From contig JAGHEC010000094.1 in the NCBI GenBank assembly GCA_021159525.1, positions 1 to 5,828 of the forward strand: DNA of 5,828 bases, written 5' to 3'. How positions within the stretch are numbered: the stretch's first letter is position 1; the number at the start of each line of letters is the position of its first letter. Origin of the DNA: Deltaproteobacteria bacterium (GTDB taxonomy: Bacteria; Desulfobacterota; DSM-4660; Desulfatiglandales; Desulfatiglandaceae). This document shows, in pieces, positions 1 through 5,828 of this stretch. The notes beneath the pieces are model-generated. The model saw only the letters and a list, made by a program, of their open reading frames with translations, did no database searches and had not been told where the DNA came from. The translations under genes and the position numbers were made by a program.

Positions 1-16
1 GTTCTGATCCAGCCCC

Positions 17-67
17 AAGGACAGTCTTTCATAAGACGGTAGTCCTTTGCTGCCTTTCCATAAAGGC
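17..67 (-). ncRNA. Candidate structured RNA: two adjacent hairpins of unknown class
   Basis: Read on the minus strand, 67-52 is a perfect hairpin (GCCTTT, loop ATGG, AAAGGC). After a 4-nt linker, 47-17 forms a second element: outer stem AAGGAC/GTCCTT (47-42 with 22-17), asymmetric internal loop (TACC against T), inner stem GTCTT/AAGAC (37-33 with 28-24), loop ATGA. Every stem pair is Watson-Crick. Neither hairpin is followed by a T-run, so this is not a plain terminator. The GCAAAG between and into the stems and the overall order recall a GEMM-I (c-di-GMP-I) riboswitch, but the GAAA loop and the GACGCAAAGCC core are missing. It could serve a gene beyond the left edge. The plus strand can form the same stems, so strand is a guess. 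Confidence 0.3.
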
Positions 68-158
68 TATTACGAGTCTCGGGGCGGGCGGCGAACGCTC
101 CGTACGCATTTTGTTGTCCCGTCTTGGAGGGGAGGCAGTGACCCCCATACCGCGGGCC

Positions 159-170
159 GGAGGTAGAGAC
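159..170 (-). repeat. 12-nt inverted copy of the GAPDH ribosome-binding region, in the 3' untranslated region
   Basis: The plus strand 159-170 reads GGAGGTAGAGAC. The same 12 bases occur on the minus strand at 1499-1488, where they are the GAPDH Shine-Dalgarno sequence and the spacer up to the ATG. A transcript running through the GAPDH stop would therefore carry GTCTCTACCTCC about 36 nt after the stop codon, perfectly complementary to its own GAPDH ribosome site. The match is exact and ends at both flanks. Function is inferred. Confidence 0.45.
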
Positions 171-206
171 CTTCACGCCCGAATTTCTTTATACGTTGCA
201 GGGAAA

Positions 207-1487
207 TCACCTATCCCCCAGGGATTCGGCGATCGATACGGTCCGGTCTCCCAGCAGGTTGACATAGCTGCCCAGCTCGTTGTCGTACCATCCGTAGATG
301 ACCGCCTGGGTGATGGCGATCCGGGCCAGATCCCCGCTCTTTGAGCCGGGGGCCGGCGATCCAGCAATGGCGCAGAGCTTGTGCAGGTCGATACTGACCT
401 CCGCCGTACGTGTATGGGTTTCATTGGCCTCAATAACAGCCGCAGCCCTGGGAAAGCCGACGATATCCGAAGACACATTCTGTTTGTTTGAGTAATTGAG
501 GTACCCCCGGAGATCCCTGTCAGCAGCTTCCTGGTAGATGCGGTTGATCACATCGCGCCGGATTGGCTCTCCGGTCGGGTCCTCCTGGAGGTTCACCACC
601 AGGATGATCAGCGAACCGCTAGCCGTGGGAATCCGCACCGATTCGGCGATAAACCCGATCTCCTTCATCTCGGGGATCACCAGGGCCAGTGTGTTGGCAG
701 CCCCCGTGGTGGTCAGGATGATGTTGTTCATAATAGCCCGGTTTTTCCTCAGGTCACTGGCCCCGCTCTTGGGAAGACGGTCCAGAACGGCCTGAGACCC
801 GGTGACCGCATGCACGGTGGCCATAGAGGCCGTCAGGATCCGTCGAGACCCTAAGGCCTCCATCAGGGGCTTGATCATATGGGCCAGACAGGTGGTGGTG
901 CAGGAGGCATTGGAGATAATCCGGTGGATGCGCGGATCATAGTCGTTTTCGTTGATCCCCATGATGGTGGTCACCGCATCCCGCGGCATGGGCTCGGCCT
1001 TGTCCTTGATCTTGAACGGCGCCGAAACAATGACCTTCTCAGCCCCGCATTCCAGGTGCCCGCGCACCGATCCCTTGGCCGCATCCGCCGGCTGGGTGGG
1101 ATCCAAAAATCGGCCGGTGGTGTCCACCACCAGCCGGACCCCGTGCTCGCGCCAGGCAATATGCTTGGGATTCCGATTTTTCCTGAGGACCTTGATCCTG
1201 ACCCCGTCAACCACGAGGACCCCCTCGGTTTCGTTCACATCTTGAACCACCGATTCTTTGGCAGTGTGCCCGCGCAGATAGACTGAAAGGGATCCATACG
1301 TGGAATCCCTCTCCAGGTAGTGGGCCACATCCTCAAGCGATGACCCCACCTCCCGGCCCACATTAACCACCAGCTCATCAAAGGCCTTGCGGGCAACATG
1401 GCGCCACACAGTCAGCTTGCCGATCCTTCCCAGGCCGTTCACTCCCAGCTTGACGGCTTTTATGGTCGAATTGTCAGCGCTGTTCAT
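207..1487 (-). CDS. Atypical long glyceraldehyde-3-phosphate dehydrogenase family protein
   Basis: 426 residues, against about 330-340 for ordinary GAPDH. The family reaction is NAD(P)-dependent oxidation and phosphorylation of glyceraldehyde 3-phosphate to 1,3-bisphosphoglycerate. Visible features are the Rossmann motif NGLGRIG (17-23), SNASCTTTC with nucleophile Cys196, TVHAVT with His226, TTTGAAN (259-265), VRIPT with the probable phosphate-binding Arg285, and WYDNE (400-404) with the nicotinamide-positioning Asn403. Departures from the classical enzyme: SCTTNC reads SCTTTC (Asn to Thr199), TGAAK reads TGAAN, WYDNEWGY reads WYDNELGS, and the segment after the second Rossmann strand (VVNVGREVG, 40-48) lacks the Asp that usually favours NAD, with an Arg nearby. 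Extra length is internal (about 45 residues before Cys196, about 40 between His226 and WYDNE), not an N-terminal extension. It lies 4 bp downstream of the dikinase-like gene and its ribosome site overlaps that gene's end. Active-site Cys, His and phosphate residues are kept, so it is probably catalytic; coenzyme and exact substrate (another phosphorylated aldehyde is possible) are uncertain. Confidence 0.93.
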   Translation of the reverse strand: MNSADNSTIKAVKLGVNGLGRIGKLTVWRHVARKAFDELVVNVGREVGSSLEDVAHYLERDSTYGSLSVYLRGHTAKESVVQDVNETEGVLVVDGVRIKVLRKNRNPKHIAWREHGVRLVVDTTGRFLDPTQPADAAKGSVRGHLECGAEKVIVSAPFKIKDKAEPMPRDAVTTIMGINENDYDPRIHRIISNASCTTTCLAHMIKPLMEALGSRRILTASMATVHAVTGSQAVLDRLPKSGASDLRKNRAIMNNIILTTTGAANTLALVIPEMKEIGFIAESVRIPTASGSLIILVVNLQEDPTGEPIRRDVINRIYQEAADRDLRGYLNYSNKQNVSSDIVGFPRAAAVIEANETHTRTAEVSIDLHKLCAIAGSPAPGSKSGDLARIAITQAVIYGWYDNELGSYVNLLGDRTVSIAESLGDR

Positions 1488-1491
1488 GTCT

Positions 1492-4400
1492 CTACCTCCT
1501 CTCCATTCGTTGGATATTCATCCTGCCGGCGTATACCGACCCTTCCAGGCCGTCCATACTGATCCAGTCCCCGGATGCCAACCGCCTGCCGTCAAAGGAA
1601 CAGATCCGCTCATTTTCCATGCAGATCAGACCGGGAAAGCCCACTACGCAGGTCTTGTCCAGCCGATGGGCCACAATGGCCGCGTGAGAGGTGGAACCGC
1701 CCCGGGCTGTCAGGAGACCATCGGCCTCGTAGATCTCCTTGATATCATCGGGAACCGTATCGCTCCTCACCATGATGAGGGCCGTCCGGGGTTCCTTCTC
1801 ACGCCAGTATTTGATTTCCTCGAGGCTGAAGACCGCCCTTCCCGTAATGGCCCCGCCGCTCACCCCGATACCGTGTCCCAGAAATTCCACATAAGGCTGC
1901 GAGGCCGGTTCCAGTGAATCGGCCTTCTTTCTCTCCCGGATGGCCATGTCCCGGGTCTGGAGAAGGTAGAGATTGTGTTGGTGCGGCCCTTCGAAAGTGA
2001 ACTCGATCTCCTGGGGGCTCCATTTTTGCTCATAGATCAGTTCCTTTGCCATGGTGCGAATGGTTTCGTAGATCTCCGGGAACATGGCTTCCAGAGTGAC
2101 ATCGGCCTCCCTGTTTTCGATTTCCGCCTGTTTCCTGGAGATGGGATGGGTGTTGACCAGCCCGGAAACCACGTCCTCGCCCTGGTTTCCGGGCGTAAAA
2201 TCGCCCCACAGGAGGATCATGTCGCCCGACCACCTGGGATTGTGCGTAAAAAAGACGCCGGCCCCCGAATCCCTGGAGAAATTTCCAAACACCATGGCCT
2301 GGACAGTCACCGCGGTCCCCCAGTCATCCGAGATGCCCATAATCCGCCGGAACGTCTCCGCCTTTGGGCTGTTCCAGGAATCCACGACCTTTTGAATGGC
2401 GATATACAGCTGCTCCAAAGGATCGTGGATGATGCCAATGCCTGCCTCCTGGATGAGGGTCCTGTATGCCAGGGCCACATCCCGCATCTCCTCCCCTGAA
2501 AAATTGCGCTTGTAGGGCACGCCGATACGTTCCTTGAAGGCCTGAATGACCGCATCAAAAGTATCCCGCGCAAGACCGAAGGCCATGCCGTAGGCCTGGA
2601 GGAACCTCCGATAGGCATCCCATCCAAACCATTCATTCCCTGTCCGGTCGATCAGCCCCCCGACCACATCCTCATTGATGCCCACATCCAAAAAGGTATT
2701 CATCATCCCGGGCTGCGAGATGGAAGAACCGCTCCTTACGGACAAAAGAAGGGAATTTCCGGGAGTCCCGAACGATTTTCCCGTTGCCTTCTCCAGATCA
2801 CCCACGGCCTTGGCCACCTGCTCCTCCAGATCCCTCCTGGCGGGTGGGTAACGGTCTATAACCTCCCGACACCGGAAAACCTCGGTGGTGAGGATAAAGG
2901 CCGGGGGAACCGGCAGCCCCAATTCCTTCATCTTGGCCAGATTATGGCCCTTGTTTCCCAGGTGGATGATGTCCATCAGGCCCTTTTTGACCGGATGGAC
3001 GGGCGTCACTGCCTTTTGCGGGTCATAGCTCAGAAGGAGGCTCAGAGACTCCTTAGGAAGCTTGTGGGATTGCTGGTACAGGGTCTTCAGAACCCGGCTC
3101 AGAAACAGGTCCAGCTGCTGCAGGCCCACTGACGATGCAATGCGGTCGCGCAGAAAGATCTCCGTCACACGGTAGGCCATCTTGGCAGGGTCTTCGTCCC
3201 TGTGATTGAATCGGTATTTCGGGACCAGCCTTTCATGGGGCATGTGGGCCAGGATCTTGAGAAGGTTTTCCTCATGGATGTTGTTGAAGTAGTCGCTGAC
3301 CATGTGCCCCACGATCTGGGAAAAGCGGCGAAAGATGTCCAGGTACTGGGTGCAGGAAAATCCCCTCATCTCGAGGGATGTGGCCAGCAGATCCATTTGC
3401 TGGGCCATCTCCACGGATGTGATGCCGTCAATCCTGAGTGCCCGGTCAAAGAGGTGAAGGTCCTCATGGATCTGATGGAAGGTAGCCTTTGTAATAAGCT
3501 TGAAGTCCATCTGTTCCACCATGTCCTCGAGGCAGGCGTTCAGGAGGGCCTCGAGACGGAAGCTCAGGCCGAGGGCCTCAAACTTGAGTTCATGATAGCT
3601 GCCGTACATGGACGGGATATCAACCGTAAAGTGCCGCTTCCGATAGATATCTTCCTTCGGCTCATAACGGTCGGACGAGAGGATGATCTCCTTCAGTCTT
3701 TCAAGATACGCCAGCAGACCCTGGATCCGATCCCTCAGATTCGGGGATCCCAGGGCGGAGCGCAAATCGCCCACATCGGGCAATCCGCTCGAACGAAGGC
3801 TGGCCAGGTATCCGTCAACCTCATAAAAATCGAGGTGGTATTTCTGGTAGAGGAGCTTGTAGAGATCGATCATCAGGATGACCCGCTCCCGATCCACGTC
3901 AGAGGCCCCATCCACCTCGGCAATCGCGTTTTTCAAACGGTTTTTGTCTATCCTGAGAAGCTCGCCAATGCTTTTCAGCCTCATCTCCTCAAAAAGGTAT
4001 GCCAGGACGCGGTAAACGCCGTCGATGTACAGGCCCTCGGTGGCGATCTGCTCATAGACGGCAGGAGGGAGAAAAGGCCTCAGCCCCTCTTTGTCGCGCG
4101 TCTTCCAGAATGAAAGGACCCCCTCGGTGAAAGCAATTATCTGATTGCTGCTCTCCACATGGCTCTGCTTTCGCAGAAAATGGGAGAGGGGATCCTTCCG
4201 ATGACAGATTTCATCGATCTGGGTGGAGATATCCCGCAGAACCCCTTCGGCCCCGATATCGCTGAAAAAGGCCGGCAGGAGGCGGCCCAGCTGCTTTGCC
4301 AGGTTGTATACCGGACCGATATCGGTGTTGAGCAGCCGCGTGATGTCCCGGGGAAACAGGTCCGTATCCCTGATCAGGACGCCGCTGAGTGAGAGATGGA

Positions 4401-5700
4401 TAATGAGAGAGGAAAGGAGCTTCTTGGACCACTTGGGACTCAATTCGATGAGTTCGAGCCAAGTGCGGATATTTTGAATGTGGGCGGCATTGGCCCGTAT
4501 CTGCCAGTCATCCCCCACCCCTTGGAACTCAGGGGCCTGAAATCCCAGAGAGACTACGCCGTCGATAAAGGCGTCCACCAGATCGCTGTCGTCTGTGTCA
4601 TAGACCCCGCGCCCAATATTGAGGATGCAGTTGAGACCTGTTACCGGGAATCTTTCGATGTTCCGCCTGAGCGTTCTAAAGATCTTGTTAAGGTATTGCT
4701 GAACAACCGGATAGGGCTCGCGGGTAATGATCTGGGCAAAAGTCCGGTTGATCTCCCGCAAGGTCTCCTCGTGGATGGCGGAAAGGCCCGACAGGTTCAT
4801 GATATGGAGGAGGGACAAAAGCTTCCATTGCTTGGCCAGGTCCTCATCGCCCCGTGCCCTAGCGAGTCTACGGGGAAGCTCCTCATAGTTGGAAACGATC
4901 TGACCATATCCCGGCAGCTCCAGCAATTGCTTCAGGACGATCTGAGGCGTCTTATCCCGCAGCTTCACGGCCTCATCCAGATCGTCCAGCCAAGTTTTCA
5001 ATCGGCCGTGGGACACAGGGTTTAGAATCCCGACCAATTCCTCCCCCCGGACCTCTACCCCGGATTCCCTTTCAAACCAGATGAGGGGATCTTCCTGGTC
5101 CAGCCAGTAGCGATAAGTGAATCGGAGATATCGCTCCAGAAGTCGATTCAGAGGGGTGCAGTCCGTGTCCGAGGCGACAGTTCGCCCGTAAAGCCTTCCA
5201 ATGCGGCTGAGCTGATAAAAGCTCCTGACAAACAGGAAAAAAATCGCTTGGGGGGTCTCCCTGATCCGGTCGAAAACATAATCCACTACCGGCAGCCATT
5301 TTGTTAGCGCGTCCCCTCCATCCCTGATGATATGCTCCAGAAAAAGGAGGAGATGGTCGGCCGCATCCGTCTTTACCTCCTCGTCCCGCGATTCTGCAAT
5401 GGCCTCAAAAAAGATATCGCAGTAAAGGGTTACGGCCTCACCCCCCCTGGGATGGCTTTTCAGGACATGAAAGTAGTTGAGGGCATAGGATCTCGTCTCT
5501 TTGACAATATAGGCCCAGTTTCGGTAGGGATGGCATATTTCTTCAAGAAAGGTCTGAAGCCCCAGCTTGACCCCGTAGTATTCGCTCATGACCTCCAACA
5601 GAACTTCATACCTGTTGTCAACGGTCACATCGACCCGGGTGCAGGCAAGATTGACTTCAAGGGCCTTGGATTCCATGGTCAAAACTCCCTGGCGAGCCAT
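1492..5700 (-). CDS. PPDK-type dikinase-like phosphotransferase, no PEP/pyruvate barrel, ~900-residue novel N-terminal region
   Basis: 1402 residues. The C-terminal third is clearly of the pyruvate phosphate dikinase/PEP synthase superfamily. The ATP-grasp domain spans about 910-1250: GNKGHNLAKM near 915, SVRSGSSISQPGMMNT at 987-1002 with the ATP-binding Arg at 989, a QAMVFGN segment, GNQGEDVVSG, and the closing LLQTR with Gln1248/Arg1250. The swivelling phosphohistidine domain spans about 1279-1393, with RGGSTSHAA placing the phospho-carrier His at 1339. PPDK usually has Met where this has Ser1336. The protein ends nine residues after GSVYAG, so the C-terminal TIM barrel that binds PEP/pyruvate in true PPDK and PEP synthase is missing. 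Residues 1-900 look soluble and mainly helical, with no signal peptide or membrane segment; I recognise no family there. The expected chemistry is ATP cleavage with transfer through phosphohistidine to an unknown acceptor, probably in the cytoplasm. The start at 5700 is supported by GAGGTGAT; Met9 (ATG at 5676-5674, preceded by AGGGAG) is an alternative. Family assignment of the C-terminus is firm; substrate is unknown. Confidence 0.93.
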   Translation of the reverse strand: MARQGVLTMESKALEVNLACTRVDVTVDNRYEVLLEVMSEYYGVKLGLQTFLEEICHPYRNWAYIVKETRSYALNYFHVLKSHPRGGEAVTLYCDIFFEAIAESRDEEVKTDAADHLLLFLEHIIRDGGDALTKWLPVVDYVFDRIRETPQAIFFLFVRSFYQLSRIGRLYGRTVASDTDCTPLNRLLERYLRFTYRYWLDQEDPLIWFERESGVEVRGEELVGILNPVSHGRLKTWLDDLDEAVKLRDKTPQIVLKQLLELPGYGQIVSNYEELPRRLARARGDEDLAKQWKLLSLLHIMNLSGLSAIHEETLREINRTFAQIITREPYPVVQQYLNKIFRTLRRNIERFPVTGLNCILNIGRGVYDTDDSDLVDAFIDGVVSLGFQAPEFQGVGDDWQIRANAAHIQNIRTWLELIELSPKWSKKLLSSLIIHLSLSGVLIRDTDLFPRDITRLLNTDIGPVYNLAKQLGRLLPAFFSDIGAEGVLRDISTQIDEICHRKDPLSHFLRKQSHVESSNQIIAFTEGVLSFWKTRDKEGLRPFLPPAVYEQIATEGLYIDGVYRVLAYLFEEMRLKSIGELLRIDKNRLKNAIAEVDGASDVDRERVILMIDLYKLLYQKYHLDFYEVDGYLASLRSSGLPDVGDLRSALGSPNLRDRIQGLLAYLERLKEIILSSDRYEPKEDIYRKRHFTVDIPSMYGSYHELKFEALGLSFRLEALLNACLEDMVEQMDFKLITKATFHQIHEDLHLFDRALRIDGITSVEMAQQMDLLATSLEMRGFSCTQYLDIFRRFSQIVGHMVSDYFNNIHEENLLKILAHMPHERLVPKYRFNHRDEDPAKMAYRVTEIFLRDRIASSVGLQQLDLFLSRVLKTLYQQSHKLPKESLSLLLSYDPQKAVTPVHPVKKGLMDIIHLGNKGHNLAKMKELGLPVPPAFILTTEVFRCREVIDRYPPARRDLEEQVAKAVGDLEKATGKSFGTPGNSLLLSVRSGSSISQPGMMNTFLDVGINEDVVGGLIDRTGNEWFGWDAYRRFLQAYGMAFGLARDTFDAVIQAFKERIGVPYKRNFSGEEMRDVALAYRTLIQEAGIGIIHDPLEQLYIAIQKVVDSWNSPKAETFRRIMGISDDWGTAVTVQAMVFGNFSRDSGAGVFFTHNPRWSGDMILLWGDFTPGNQGEDVVSGLVNTHPISRKQAEIENREADVTLEAMFPEIYETIRTMAKELIYEQKWSPQEIEFTFEGPHQHNLYLLQTRDMAIRERKKADSLEPASQPYVEFLGHGIGVSGGAITGRAVFSLEEIKYWREKEPRTALIMVRSDTVPDDIKEIYEADGLLTARGGSTSHAAIVAHRLDKTCVVGFPGLICMENERICSFDGRRLASGDWISMDGLEGSVYAGRMNIQRMERR
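1494..1500 (-). promoter_or_regulatory. Ribosome-binding site of the GAPDH-like gene, inside the end of the upstream gene
   Basis: On the minus strand this reads AGGAGGT, a near-perfect anti-16S match, with 7 nt between AGGAGG and the ATG at 1487. The final codons of the dikinase-like gene are AGG AGG TAG (Arg-Arg-stop), so the ribosome site is made of the last two sense codons and the first base of the stop. This fixes the GAPDH start and implies translational coupling between the two genes. Confidence 0.85.
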
Positions 5701-5705
5701 GCCGT

Positions 5706-5713
5706 ATCACCTC
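5706..5713 (-). promoter_or_regulatory. Ribosome-binding site of the dikinase-like gene
   Basis: The minus strand reads GAGGTGAT, complementary to the 16S 3' end, with GAGG ending 9 nt before the ATG at 5700. It favours Met1 over the internal Met9, although Met9 has its own weaker AGGGAG. Confidence 0.7.
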
Positions 5714-5731
5714 AATAATTAGGGGGATAAC

Positions 5732-5747
5732 TGCGAACCTAGTGCCG
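5732..5747 (-). promoter_or_regulatory. Candidate sigma-54 (-24/-12) promoter of the operon
   Basis: The minus strand reads CGGCACTAGGTTCGCA. Against the sigma-54 consensus TGGCACGN4TTGCA it matches 9 of 12 defined positions, with the essential GG (5746-5745) and GC (5734-5733) at exactly the right spacing. Transcription would start near 5720-5722, leaving a leader of about 20 nt that holds the ribosome site. No convincing sigma-70 -35/-10 pair was seen in 5714-5828. If real, expression would need an enhancer-binding activator. A chance match is possible. Confidence 0.4.
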
Positions 5748-5775
5748 GGGCAGAAGAATTTTTCTTCCGCTCCGG
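5745..5775. repeat. Imperfect inverted repeat (hairpin) in the operon promoter region
   Basis: GAAGAA (5753-5758) and TTCTTC (5762-5767) form a perfect 6-bp stem around a 3-nt loop. The stem continues outward: one G·U or mismatch position, then seven positions (5751-5745 with 5769-5775), so 13 of 14 positions can pair on either RNA strand when wobble is allowed. There is no following U-run, so it is not an intrinsic terminator for either strand. Its left arm overlaps the -24 part of the candidate promoter. It could be an operator, or the end structure of an upstream transcript; the sequence does not decide. Confidence 0.5.
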
Positions 5776-5828
5776 GCCTCCGGGCTGGTCTCTTGAGTGA
5801 CTTATCTGCGGGGGACACCCGCCTGCCA

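Larger units (their letters stand above)
1..206. other. Non-coding region downstream of the operon
   Basis: No convincing gene is seen on either strand. It holds the 12-nt ribosome-site complement at 159-170, a weak G-run/C-run hairpin at 129-146 (5 bp including one G·U on the minus strand, no U-tract) and the two-hairpin element at 17-67. No clear intrinsic terminator for the operon is visible, so transcription may end by Rho or continue past the left edge. Confidence 0.55.
5701..5828 (-). other. Leader and promoter region upstream of the operon
   Basis: No coding region is seen here. Besides the ribosome site, candidate promoter and hairpin listed separately, it contains a perfect tandem 8-bp repeat CTCCGGGC (5770-5777 and 5778-5785) and a small inverted repeat GCGGG/CCCGC (5808-5812 with 5818-5822) close to the window edge. 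The upstream neighbour lies outside the window. Confidence 0.6.

Noticed and set aside
129..146. Hairpin as an intrinsic terminator for the operon
   Set aside because: The stem is only about 5 bp with one wobble pair and an 8-nt loop, and no U-run follows on the minus strand.
111..344. Short plus-strand frame starting in the downstream non-coding region
   Set aside because: It starts at TTG without a suitable ribosome site and runs antisense into the GAPDH 3' end; the protein has no recognisable features.
3202..4113. 303-codon open frame on the plus strand inside the dikinase-like gene
   Set aside because: It lies wholly antisense to the uninterrupted 1402-codon frame, shows no recognisable motif or clear ribosome site, and similar antisense frames occur all along both genes, as expected in GC-rich coding DNA.
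4396..5025. 209-codon open frame on the plus strand
   Set aside because: Antisense shadow of the dikinase-like gene with no family features and no upstream ribosome site of note.
1492..5700. Annotation of the large protein as pyruvate phosphate dikinase or PEP synthase
   Set aside because: The ATP-grasp and phosphohistidine domains fit, but the pyruvate/PEP-binding barrel and its catalytic Cys are absent, so the named activity is not supported.
5770..5785. Perfect tandem 8-bp repeat CTCCGGGC as a regulator-binding array
   Set aside because: Only two copies, low complexity and partly inside the hairpin arm; too little to claim an operator.

Overview
The window holds a compact two-gene operon on the minus strand, with short non-coding flanks at both ends. 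Overall GC is moderately high (mid-50s percent by eye). Codon use, the strong AGGAGGT/GAGGTGAT ribosome-binding sites and a plausible -24/-12 promoter suggest a Gram-negative anaerobe of the Desulfobacterota/deltaproteobacterial type. That placement is inference from style and remembered protein families, not from a marker gene.

Layout, in the direction of transcription (right to left). 5701-5828 is a leader/promoter region with a sigma-54-like element and an imperfect 14-position hairpin. 5700-1492 encodes a 1402-residue protein. Its last ~490 residues are a clear PPDK-type ATP-grasp domain followed by a phosphohistidine swivelling domain (TSH motif, His1339). Its first ~900 residues are an unrecognised, mostly helical region. 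The PEP/pyruvate TIM barrel that normally follows the swivelling domain in pyruvate phosphate dikinase or PEP synthase is absent, because the protein stops just after that domain. 1487-207 encodes a 426-residue, glyceraldehyde-3-phosphate dehydrogenase (GAPDH)-family protein with Cys and His catalytic residues but several departures from the standard family motifs. 206-1 is non-coding, with a 12-nt stretch complementary to the GAPDH ribosome-binding site and two strong hairpins near the left edge.

The two genes are separated by 4 bp. The GAPDH Shine-Dalgarno sequence lies inside the last two codons and stop of the dikinase gene, so translation is very probably coupled. A working idea (inference): the large protein is a dikinase-like phosphotransferase that uses ATP and a phosphohistidine to phosphorylate something other than pyruvate, as rifampicin phosphotransferase and phenylphosphate synthase do, with the long N-terminal region as the likely acceptor or regulatory module. 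Its job would be tied to a triose-phosphate step carried out by the atypical GAPDH. The acceptor cannot be named from sequence.
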